DNA of 64,000 nucleotides from Alkalihalobacterium sp048323755 (GTDB lineage: Bacteria > Bacillota > Bacilli > Bacillales > Bacillaceae_F): NCBI RefSeq assembly GCF_048323755.1, contig NZ_JBLWFS010000013.1:42229-106228 (forward strand). The letters run 5' to 3'. The notes under the pieces were generated by a model. It did not search any database, was not told where the DNA came from, and was given only the letters and a program-made list of their open reading frames with translations. Position 1 is the stretch's first letter, and every line of letters begins with the position of its first letter. The translations under genes and the position numbers were made by a program. This document shows, piece by piece, positions 19,606 through 26,773 of this stretch.

Positions 19606-20484
19606 TTGAAAAAGTTTAAGAAATTTTATTTGGAAATTACAAGTGTTTGTAATCTCGCTTGCAGCTTTTGCCCTCCTACTGAAAGGCAAAAACAATTTTT
19701 ATCAGTAGATGATTTTTCAAAGCGACTAGATCAAATTAAGCCTCACACAGACTATATCTATTTACACGTCAAAGGTGAACCATTACTTCATCCGAAAATT
19801 GATCAGCTACTCGACATCAGTCATGAAAAAGGGTTTAAAGTTAATATTACAACGAATGGGACGTTATTGCGTAAAGCGAAGCATAAAATTATAAATAAGC
19901 CAGCCTTAAGACAAATGAACTTTTCCTTGCATAGCTTTGATGGACATGAGGGATCAACAGACAAAGAAGGTTATGTAGGGAGTATATTAGATTTCATTAA
20001 AGAAGCAACTGCTCAATCGGACTTAATTGTTTCCCTGCGATTGTGGAACTTAACTGAGGATAACATGACGAACGTTCAGAAAATGAGAAATCGTGAAGTT
20101 CTTGAAATCCTTGAAAAAGAATTTAACCTTGATTATAAAATTGAAGAAAAAGTGGTACCTGGCACCGGTGTAAAAATAGCTGAGCGCATTTATATAAATC
20201 AAGATATTGAATTTAAATGGCCGAGCTTGCACGAGGAAGAAGATGATGGCAAAGGTTTCTGTCATGGACTTCGAAACCAAGCGGGAATTTTGGCAAACGG
20301 TACCGTTATTCCATGTTGTCTCGATGGAGAAGGAGTTATTAATTTAGGAAATGTCAACGAAATGAATTTCACTGATATAATTGAAGGAGAACGAGCGAAC
20401 AATTTATATAACGGCTTTTCACGCCGTGAAGCCGTCGAAGAATTATGCAGAAAGTGCGGCTATCGAACACGGTTTGGTGCATAG
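19606..20484 (+). CDS. Radical SAM/SPASM domain protein
   Basis: A 292-residue protein with the radical SAM cluster motif CNLACSFC near residue 16 and a C-terminal SPASM-like cysteine set (CCLDGEG, then CRKCGYR), which would bind extra iron-sulfur clusters. The GEPLLHP segment is typical of SPASM proteins of Bacillota with unknown substrate. The start is TTG at 19606 with GAGAGG upstream; no in-frame ATG precedes the motif. An unusual VVPGTG stretch is encoded by a GGTACCTGGCACC sequence. It is flanked by its own terminator; no peptide substrate gene is visible nearby, so peptide modification is not supported. Confidence 0.83.
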   Translation: MKKFKKFYLEITSVCNLACSFCPPTERQKQFLSVDDFSKRLDQIKPHTDYIYLHVKGEPLLHPKIDQLLDISHEKGFKVNITTNGTLLRKAKHKIINKPALRQMNFSLHSFDGHEGSTDKEGYVGSILDFIKEATAQSDLIVSLRLWNLTEDNMTNVQKMRNREVLEILEKEFNLDYKIEEKVVPGTGVKIAERIYINQDIEFKWPSLHEEEDDGKGFCHGLRNQAGILANGTVIPCCLDGEGVINLGNVNEMNFTDIIEGERANNLYNGFSRREAVEELCRKCGYRTRFGA

Positions 20485-20506
20485 TTTAAATTATTTTATC
20501 GTAACT

Positions 20507-20533
20507 AAGGGTGGAACTTCTCCACCCTTTTTT
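20507..20533 (+). terminator. Terminator after the radical SAM gene
   Basis: Perfect 9-bp stem AAGGGTGGA / TCCACCCTT, five-base loop, then TTTTTT, about 20 bases past the stop. It abuts the stop codon of the convergent sortase gene. Confidence 0.88.
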
Positions 20534-21203
20534 ATTGACTCTTTCTATATTCAAGAACGAGTGATTTCGGAGCGATTAAATCAGCTATTATAACAAAACG
20601 CTTTGGCGCGTGCCCAACAAAACCAAATGGATAGCAGGTAATGACCGTTAAGGTGGCTTTCGGTTTAGGCGCGATGGCAGTTCGGTTTTCTTTATCTACA
20701 ATACGTATTTTTCTTACTAAATACGTAAATTTTCCTGCTTCTGTTTCAACGATCAATCGATCGCCTTTTTCTATTTTTCCCAGATGCCGAAATACGGTAT
20801 CGCGATGCCCAGATAAAACCGTATTATCATTTTCTCCTGGAAGTGCTGTCCGTTCGACATGTCCAATTCCTTGTTTAAGCTGTTCTTCTTTTGTGCCGTA
20901 AAAAATAGGTATCCTTTCTTCTAGTTTAGGAACGATGAAGTGACCGTAACGTTCTCCACGAACAAATCTAGTTTTTTCTGGTTTTGTTGGTTCAACAAAA
21001 TTTATTATCTCTACATCTTCTTCGGCATCAGTACTAGATTGAGCGATTTCCGTTGTTTCAACAGGTATTTTTTCTATCGCAAAAAAACCTTTCATTAACC
21101 AAAAGACATTCCAACTCATGATACATAAACCTGTCAAGAATAGCAGAAGAATGATGAGTTTTAGGCCCATCATTCTTTCTGAATTAAAAAATCTAAGAAG
21201 CAT
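20532..21203 (-). CDS. srtD: Class D sortase
   Basis: A 223-residue protein with an N-terminal membrane segment (about 13-36) and an extracytoplasmic sortase barrel. The catalytic triad is visible: His in LSGHRDTV, Cys in TLTVITCYPF, and Arg in PKRFVI. The short TLTVITC signature fits class D enzymes of bacilli, which anchor surface proteins at cell-wall or spore-peptide sites. It overlaps the end of the upstream acidic surface protein gene by 11 bases, so the two form an operon and are probably enzyme and substrate. ATG 21203 follows GGGGATAAG. Confidence 0.88.
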   Translation of the reverse strand: MLLRFFNSERMMGLKLIILLLFLTGLCIMSWNVFWLMKGFFAIEKIPVETTEIAQSSTDAEEDVEIINFVEPTKPEKTRFVRGERYGHFIVPKLEERIPIFYGTKEEQLKQGIGHVERTALPGENDNTVLSGHRDTVFRHLGKIEKGDRLIVETEAGKFTYLVRKIRIVDKENRTAIAPKPKATLTVITCYPFGFVGHAPKRFVIIADLIAPKSLVLEYRKSQ

Positions 21204-22158
21204 GTCTTATCCCCTTACGACGGAGACGAACATATAACAGGGTAGCTAATAACGAAAGGATTAAACCAATTAATATATTTGTAACGTATGGTGAAGCAGT
21301 TTCAGGCATCTTTTCTCCAAGCGGGTGTTCATGAGCTAAGTGCGGAAGTACCGGTAACATCTTTCCAATATCAGATAAGAACTGCGAGTCAAATATATTT
21401 TCATCAATCGATAAATCTAATAGCAAGTTTCCTTCATCATCGTAAAATTCGATAACGAGTATCTTTCCATCTAAGCTCTCCCTATCTAATAAGCTTAAAA
21501 GCGAAAAAGCCTCCCTTTGACCATTCCATTCTAGATAAAATGTTGCTGTCATCTTCAAAGTAGCCAACATATCGGTAGATATAGAAGCAATTTCCTGTTT
21601 CTGTTGTTCTGTTAACTCTGTAACCATCGAAAAATCACCCATAGCTAACAGCCTCGCCTCTATAGTGCTCATATGCGCTTCGACAGTTTCTTCATCTAAC
21701 TTACTTAAATGTAAAAAAAGCCGGTCTAGCTCATCGTCTGTTATTCCTAACTGTTCAAAAAAGCCTGTGACTTCATCCAGTTCATGGCTGTATGTAAGAT
21801 AAAAGTCGATGGCTGCGTCTAAGTCTTCTAAGAAATAGTAGTCTTGTGGAGAGTCACCATGTTCGATGAGAAGAATTTCCAGTTCGTCAAAAGACATAGT
21901 GTACCGATTTAAAAGTTGCTGACGGTTTTCAGCGGTTATTGGTGTTCCTACCCATTCTTTTAGCTCTTCGAAAGTGCCGAAATCATTGACCGACAAATCG
22001 AAGTAGTTTTGTAAATAGTCCTCTAAGTCTGATTTGGTCCAACCAATAGGGGAAAGATACTGCTCAATGACTTCTTCATTAATTTGTGCTAAAGTGACAA
22101 GCGGCAGTTGAATACAGACCAAAAGTACAATGACGAATAGCACCAGTGCTCTTCTCAT
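21193..22158 (-). CDS. Processed acidic surface protein (sortase substrate)
   Basis: About 321 residues: signal peptide (RRALVLFVIVLLVCIQLPLV), a long strongly acidic extracellular part with repeated Asp/Glu-rich helices, then a sorting signal MPETAS, a hydrophobic helix (VTNILIGLILSLLATLLYV) and a basic tail (RLRRKG). The motif resembles the LPXTA variant described for acidic proteins paired with dedicated class D sortases. I start it at ATG 22158 because GGAGG lies 7 bases upstream; ATGs at 22164 and 22173 are too close to or before it. Function beyond surface display is unknown. Confidence 0.82.
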   Translation of the reverse strand: MRRALVLFVIVLLVCIQLPLVTLAQINEEVIEQYLSPIGWTKSDLEDYLQNYFDLSVNDFGTFEELKEWVGTPITAENRQQLLNRYTMSFDELEILLIEHGDSPQDYYFLEDLDAAIDFYLTYSHELDEVTGFFEQLGITDDELDRLFLHLSKLDEETVEAHMSTIEARLLAMGDFSMVTELTEQQKQEIASISTDMLATLKMTATFYLEWNGQREAFSLLSLLDRESLDGKILVIEFYDDEGNLLLDLSIDENIFDSQFLSDIGKMLPVLPHLAHEHPLGEKMPETASPYVTNILIGLILSLLATLLYVRLRRKGIRHAS

Positions 22159-22285
22159 AAACATTCCTCCCATAGATGTTAACGATTATTTGCTTATAGG
22201 ATTTGATATATTTTGTAAAATATACCATCTATAAAAATAACGTCTATGATCACACCAGTACTAATATTGGGCCCTCTACATCAAA

Positions 22286-22319
22286 ATAAAAACAGGTAGA
22301 TACTTCGCCCTACCCGTTT
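22286..22319 (-). terminator. Probable terminator of motAB
   Basis: Stem AACAGGTAG / CTACCCGTT with one mismatch, followed on the minus strand by a U-rich run (from AAAATAAAAA). It lies about 25 bases past the motB stop. Confidence 0.6.
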
Positions 22320-22342
22320 CCACTGTTTTCCCGAAAACTCTT

Positions 22343-23089
22343 CTAATCAATATTAAAATTTGGTAATATCAGAACTTCGACACGACGGTTTTTCGCTTTT
22401 CCTTCATCGGTTTCATTTGATGCAACTGGATGATATTCACCATACCCTGTAGCACTTAAGTTTCGAGGATCTAATTGCGGATTTTCCAGTAAAATCTTCA
22501 TAAAGTTAAGAGCTCGTTGTGCACTTAAGTCCCAATTGGATCGAAATTGTTGGGTTCGAATCGGAACATTATCCGTATGTCCTGCAACCACGATTTTTCG
22601 AGGAGGGTCAGTAACGAGCAAGTCTGAAATCTTGTCTGCAAGCACTTCAGCATCTTCTCTCACGCTTGCACTTCCTGAGTAAAATAAGGCGTTATCTAAT
22701 ATCGTTAATAGTAGCCCTTCGGATGATAACTGGGTTTCTAATTCGTCACTGAGAGCGTTCTCTTGAATGTAACGGTCGATTTGTTCCTGTAGCTTTTTTA
22801 AATCCAACTGTTCTCGTGTTTTAACATCAACTTCCTCTTCCTCGCTCTTTTCGGGAGTCGTTAGATTTGGTTCTAACGAAGGAGTTGGATGCTCTAAAAT
22901 ACTACCGCCACCTTGAAAGTTTTCATTAAAAACCTCCATCATTTGCTGATATTTCTCAGCATCTATGGTACTCATCGCGAATAGTACGATAAAGAGCGCT
23001 AATAATAAGGTTAACATGTCAGCGTAAGGAATTAGCCACGATTCATCGATATGTTCCTCGTGATGTTTCTTTTTTCGTCGTCTACCCAT
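22343..23089 (-). CDS. motB: Flagellar stator protein MotB
   Basis: About 248 residues: basic N-terminus (GRRRKKKHHEEH), one membrane helix with the proton/sodium-binding Asp in PYADMLTLLL (Asp24 counted from this ATG, as in B. subtilis), an acidic linker, and an OmpA-like peptidoglycan-binding domain with GHTDNVPI and NRRVEVLI. With MotA it forms the ion-driven stator. Coupling-ion specificity cannot be decided by eye. The ATG at 23089 has GGAG about 9 bases upstream; a GTG at 23095 is also possible but close to the ribosome site. It overlaps motA by 8 bases, indicating translational coupling. Confidence 0.93.
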   Translation of the reverse strand: MGRRRKKKHHEEHIDESWLIPYADMLTLLLALFIVLFAMSTIDAEKYQQMMEVFNENFQGGGSILEHPTPSLEPNLTTPEKSEEEEVDVKTREQLDLKKLQEQIDRYIQENALSDELETQLSSEGLLLTILDNALFYSGSASVREDAEVLADKISDLLVTDPPRKIVVAGHTDNVPIRTQQFRSNWDLSAQRALNFMKILLENPQLDPRNLSATGYGEYHPVASNETDEGKAKNRRVEVLILPNFNID

Positions 23090-23882
23090 TGACACTTTCT
23101 CCTCGGTTTACAGCCTCTCCAAGTTTAGCGCGGTCGGAATATGGAACATAGACTCTTAGCTTTTCTTCAATCGCTCTCGGTGCAACTCCTGACTGGATGG
23201 ACAACACCCCTTCGATCATCATGCTTTTAATCATTATTTCTTGTTTTGATTTTCTTTTTAACTTATTGGCAAATGGATGCCACAGTACATATCCTGTGAA
23301 AATACCAAACAAAGTTGCAACGAATGCTGCAGCAATCGCATAACCTAAGGCGTCCATATCATTTAAATTACCTAGTGCGGCAATAAGCCCGAGAACCGCC
23401 CCTAAAACTCCTAACGTCGGAGCGTATGTACCTGCTTGTGTGAAAATAGCTGCACCAGCTAAATGTCTCTCTTCCATCGCTGTTAGTTCTTCTTCCATCG
23501 TATCCCGAATATAATCAGCTTCCATTCCGTCGACAGCCATTTTCATTCCTTGCTTTAAAAAAGGATCTTCAATCGTTTCCACTTGGCTCTCTAGGGCTAA
23601 TAGGCCTTCTTTTCTAGCTAATGAACTGAGGTCTACAAACGTTTTAATAAGATCATTCACGTTTGGATTTTTTTGATCTTGAAATAATACTTTAAATAAT
23701 TTAGGGATCCGTTTCACTTCGTTCCCAGGAAACCCAATTAAAATCGTAGCAGCTGTGCCGAAAAAGATAATAAATAATGCTGCAGGGTTAAGTAAAACAA
23801 GTAAACTCGTTCCTTTAAAAATTAAACCTAATAGAATAGCGGCAACGCCTAAAATAATTCCTATAATTGATGTCTTGTCCAT
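23082..23882 (-). CDS. motA: Flagellar stator protein MotA
   Basis: About 266 residues with four membrane helices, and the family opening MDKTSIIGIILG. The conserved PTLGVLGAVLGLI segment before helix 3 and the charged cytoplasmic loop are present. It forms the stator ring around MotB and touches FliG. I begin at ATG 23882, matching the family N-terminus, rather than the ATG at 23894. It is first in a motAB operon that is preceded by a cyclic di-GMP-I riboswitch and a hairpin terminator, so transcription into motAB is probably controlled by cyclic di-GMP. Confidence 0.93.
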   Translation of the reverse strand: MDKTSIIGIILGVAAILLGLIFKGTSLLVLLNPAALFIIFFGTAATILIGFPGNEVKRIPKLFKVLFQDQKNPNVNDLIKTFVDLSSLARKEGLLALESQVETIEDPFLKQGMKMAVDGMEADYIRDTMEEELTAMEERHLAGAAIFTQAGTYAPTLGVLGAVLGLIAALGNLNDMDALGYAIAAAFVATLFGIFTGYVLWHPFANKLKRKSKQEIMIKSMMIEGVLSIQSGVAPRAIEEKLRVYVPYSDRAKLGEAVNRGESVNG

Positions 23883-23974
23883 GATCTCACCCATTCTAAA
23901 TTATAGTTTTCAAAAAGAAAAATAACGATAAACCTCCTTTTATCCCCTTCTGTCTTACATGGGCTAAAGGTCGA

Positions 23975-24007
23975 ATAATAAAAGCCTACCAATTAGATTG
24001 ATAGGCT
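23975..24007 (-). terminator. Terminator in the motAB leader (riboswitch expression platform)
   Basis: On the minus strand, AGCCUAUCAA pairs with UUGGUAGGCU (10 bp, one G-U) around a 4-nt loop, followed by UUUUAUUAUU. It sits about 55 bases downstream of the GEMM-I aptamer and about 95 bases before the motA start, so it is a natural on/off element for the operon. Confidence 0.85.
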
Positions 24008-24059
24008 CTTATAAAAAGTACAAAACCATTTAAACTTGGTTTAAAACTTTTATCCCAAC

Positions 24060-24145
24060 CCTATCGGTAGTCCGGCGACCATGACATAAGTGCTTTAGGC
24101 CCGTGACTTTGCGTCCTTATTTTTCAACAAGTTTGCCATTTTCGA
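24060..24145 (-). ncRNA. Cyclic di-GMP-I (GEMM-I) riboswitch upstream of motAB
   Basis: The minus-strand sequence contains, in order, the GEMM-I conserved blocks: GGCAAAC, a GAAA tetraloop-like segment, ACGCAAAG, CACGGGCCTAA, a variable stem, then ATGG and GCCGG close to the 3' side, with CTACC closing. This is the fold known to bind cyclic di-GMP with very high affinity. A perfect terminator follows before motA. Binding and the direction of control (on or off) are inferred. The placement links second-messenger level to stator synthesis; the window also encodes several cyclic di-GMP enzymes. Confidence 0.88.
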
Positions 24146-24302
24146 AGGTTATTCTGTTGTTTTAGATAATATCGGTTAATAAATAGGAAATCTTAAGTAG
24201 TAAAATGAAACTAATTCAAGCGACTGAAAAATTAAAGTATAAAAGGACAAGGCTCCTCACTTCCTTGTCCTTCACTATTCGTTTAACTTTCAAACCATTA
24301 AA

Positions 24303-25196
24303 CTATAAATGATGCTTCACAGGAACTTCTTGCCCGCTGTCATTCACCATTTTAAGGTGGTACGTCAGAAACTCATCCCAAAGGCGAAGGAATAAATCAA
24401 CGAGCTTCGGATCAAATTGCTTACCGCGTCCCTCTTCTATGATGCTCTTCACCTTTTCAGGTGGAAAAGCGTCTTTGTACACACGTTTTGATAGGAGCGC
24501 ATCAAATACATCAACAATTGCTACAACTCGACCTTCAAACGGGATCTCCATTTCTTTCATTCCATTAGGATAACCGTGTCCATTCCACCACTCATGGTGG
24601 GTATGAGCGATCGATGCCGCTAGTTTGATAATAGGAATATCGAGATTAGATAAGATTTGATGACCGATGTCAGCGTGAGTTTTCATAAATTCCCACTCTT
24701 TAGAGTCCAGCTTTCCTTCTTTATTTAAGATAGAATCAGGAATACCTACTTTACCAATATCGTGAAACTTTGCAGCAATCGCAATTTGCTCGACGAATGC
24801 TTCATCCTTTCCGGCTAACCGTGCTAACATGCCGGACAAGATTCCAATTCGATTAATATGATTTCCTGTATCATCATCTCGAAATTCAGCTAATTGCAAT
24901 AATTTATCCAGTGTATCGAACATCATTTTCGCTTCTTTTGTTGTATCTTGCATTAATAAGATCGATCGAGATAAATGAAAAACTTCCGTTACAGGTAATT
25001 GCCTTATTTTAAAATAATTAGCTTCTTCCTTGTCTTCTATGGATACTAAGATCGGTTCGGTTGTGTTTTTTAAGACGGGGCATTGTGGACAGGGAATGAC
25101 TCTTCCATGAATTCCTTCATAGCACCTTCTGCCCACTAGCTTATCCGGACCGATATATCGTTTAGTTTTTACAAGTTCGACGAGCTTTTCGTCCAC
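24303..25196 (-). CDS. HD-GYP cyclic di-GMP phosphodiesterase (probable 3' part of a frameshifted gene)
   Basis: From GTG 25196, 297 residues: a cysteine-bearing PAS-like end (CYEGIHGRVIPCPQCP) and an HD-GYP domain with intact HDIGK, HTHHEWWNGHGYP and VDVFDAL motifs, which hydrolyse cyclic di-GMP. The reading frame stays open upstream to about 25315, and bases 25197-25265 encode typical PAS residues (FLDIGAYEISN, then RITW) before the GTG, but no ATG, GTG or TTG occurs there. The upstream globin gene ends at 25271 in the neighbouring frame. A one-base insertion in the T-run at about 25273-25277 would fuse the two into a globin-PAS-HD-GYP protein, so this is likely the distal half of one gene. 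Confidence 0.8.
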   Translation of the reverse strand: MDEKLVELVKTKRYIGPDKLVGRRCYEGIHGRVIPCPQCPVLKNTTEPILVSIEDKEEANYFKIRQLPVTEVFHLSRSILLMQDTTKEAKMMFDTLDKLLQLAEFRDDDTGNHINRIGILSGMLARLAGKDEAFVEQIAIAAKFHDIGKVGIPDSILNKEGKLDSKEWEFMKTHADIGHQILSNLDIPIIKLAASIAHTHHEWWNGHGYPNGMKEMEIPFEGRVVAIVDVFDALLSKRVYKDAFPPEKVKSIIEEGRGKQFDPKLVDLFLRLWDEFLTYHLKMVNDSGQEVPVKHHL

Positions 25197-25270
25197 CCAA
25201 GTGATTCTCCCAAAATCCGTATTACTAATTTCATAGGCCCCAATATCAAGAAAATTAAAGTCCTTTAAAC

Positions 25271-25975
25271 TTAAATACAGTAATTGTAAAATGCTTCTTG
25301 ATCGACGGGCAGCTTTACATCTTTATTATCTTTTAGCCTGTCATGAAGAACTAATGCAAATTGGTGAAATATATCATCAATTTGAAAAGAAAATAAGCCC
25401 GCAAAATCATCCAGTCTGTTAAAATCATCCTCTGTAAACCCATAGAGTGACAACATATGATTTAATTTATGACGAAGTGGATTTGTCACTTTGTCGATTG
25501 TAAAATGATTGTATGAATCTAATGTGATCTGCATATCAATTGAGAACAACGCTTGAATAATCGTAATAATTTGGTTATGTTGATCAGGTAGTAAATGTTC
25601 CACCTGATTAGAAATAAGTTCTAAGTATTTCGTATAAGTACCTAAATACCATTTTAATTCTAGTCCAATATGAGAATGTACTCTCCCAATATTAAAACGA
25701 CCTTGTATGTAAGCATCGTCTATTATTCCTGAAAAACACTGTTCTAAATATAGTTTTTGTGCTTCTTTTAAACGACTTAATGTTGAGTGATTATCAATAA
25801 AGTGTCGTAATTCATCGATTGCTAGTAGCTCATCATAAAGTTCATCAACAACTGAAGGAATGATAGGTATAAGAGTTGTTTTATAGCGTGAAAGAAATGC
25901 CAATTTTTCTTCTGTAATTCCTGTAAGCTTGATTTGTTCCATTCTTGAATGATCACTTGTTCGAATACGTTCCAT
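25271..25975 (-). CDS. Globin-coupled sensor domain protein (probable 5' part of a frameshifted gene)
   Basis: A 234-residue protein of which residues about 20-175 form a protoglobin-type sensor, with the heme-histidine context RVHSHIGLELKWYLG as in HemAT. Residues 176-225 are helical linker. No output domain follows before the stop at 25271; the next frame immediately continues as PAS and HD-GYP. ATG 25975 has GGAGAGG 6 bases upstream. It probably senses oxygen through heme to control cyclic di-GMP breakdown; whether the separate polypeptides still work together is unknown. Confidence 0.8.
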   Translation of the reverse strand: MERIRTSDHSRMEQIKLTGITEEKLAFLSRYKTTLIPIIPSVVDELYDELLAIDELRHFIDNHSTLSRLKEAQKLYLEQCFSGIIDDAYIQGRFNIGRVHSHIGLELKWYLGTYTKYLELISNQVEHLLPDQHNQIITIIQALFSIDMQITLDSYNHFTIDKVTNPLRHKLNHMLSLYGFTEDDFNRLDDFAGLFSFQIDDIFHQFALVLHDRLKDNKDVKLPVDQEAFYNYCI

Positions 25976-26034
25976 TGAATCCCTCTCCTACTTCATGAAA
26001 ACATGTCCCAAATAGTCACTAAAAAAGTTAACCG

Positions 26035-26415
26035 TCACTTTTTGAGCTGTTCTTTTGCATACTTTTTAAGCTCATCCACGATTGTTTGTTCCATTCCGAG
26101 CGTTAAAAACTTAATTCCATACAATGAGCCATAGACATCTTTTTTCTCCCAAACAACTTCACCGACCATAACAAAAATTTCGGTCGATAACGTAAAAGTC
26201 ACTTCAACTTGTTCACCATTTTTTAAGTTATTAACATCCTCTTTACTGCAATTTAACTGTAAGCCATTCGGACTAATATTATTGATTTCCCCTTGAAACG
26301 GTACTGATTTCGTTTCAATATCATAAACCGTTGTTATGTGCCTATACTCGCAGCCTAGTGGTTTACCGAAGTCATACCTAAAGGCTTCATTCCGTTTATA
26401 TCGTTTGTCTACCAT
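26035..26415 (-). CDS. PilZ-domain cyclic di-GMP-binding protein
   Basis: A 126-residue stand-alone PilZ protein. The two cyclic di-GMP-binding motifs are visible: an Arg-rich N-terminal stretch (RYKRNEAFR) and the NISPNG segment corresponding to D/N-x-S-x-x-G. It is a candidate effector for the cyclic di-GMP enzymes nearby. ATG 26415 lies behind GGGGGAC. It is upstream of the globin gene on the same strand with a 59-base gap and may share its transcript. Confidence 0.82.
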   Translation of the reverse strand: MVDKRYKRNEAFRYDFGKPLGCEYRHITTVYDIETKSVPFQGEINNISPNGLQLNCSKEDVNNLKNGEQVEVTFTLSTEIFVMVGEVVWEKKDVYGSLYGIKFLTLGMEQTIVDELKKYAKEQLKK

Positions 26416-26698
26416 TTTGAGTCCCCCATTTTCTATAGAACGAATTAAGTAAATGGCTCTTTCATGTATTAAGACCTATTTTTAATAAAACTTAGAATTA
26501 TTTACATGAGCCAAATAAATAATAGGTTCCCATTATCTCTATCTTTTAAACCATTTTATTGTTGCATTTATATCTAAATTCGACAAGAATCAGCTAGAAT
26601 AGTACTATTATACCTTTCTTTTTTTTCACAGGAAGAAAAAAATGTAACAATTTTAAAAATTTTACACCAATAAAAATGACGGTTAATGTCGATTTTTT

Positions 26699-26722
26699 CA
26701 CTACCATTGGTATGATTATAAT
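26699..26722 (+). promoter_or_regulatory. Putative promoter with palindrome, Cache-domain kinase gene
   Basis: TATAAT at 26717-26722 with a T-rich -35-like TTTTTC about 17 bases upstream; the perfect palindrome TACCATTGGTA (26702-26712) lies in the spacer and could be an operator. No other feature is visible in the 358-base gap 26416-26773. Confidence 0.45.
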
Positions 26723-26773
26723 GCTAAGATGTTATAAATGTATTAATATAAAACTTTCCTATAAGGAGTTAGT

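Noticed and set aside
20155..20170. GGTACCTGGCACC inside the radical SAM gene as a repeat insertion
   Set aside because: The encoded VVPGTG keeps the frame and fits the flanking sequence; a single short match can arise by chance.
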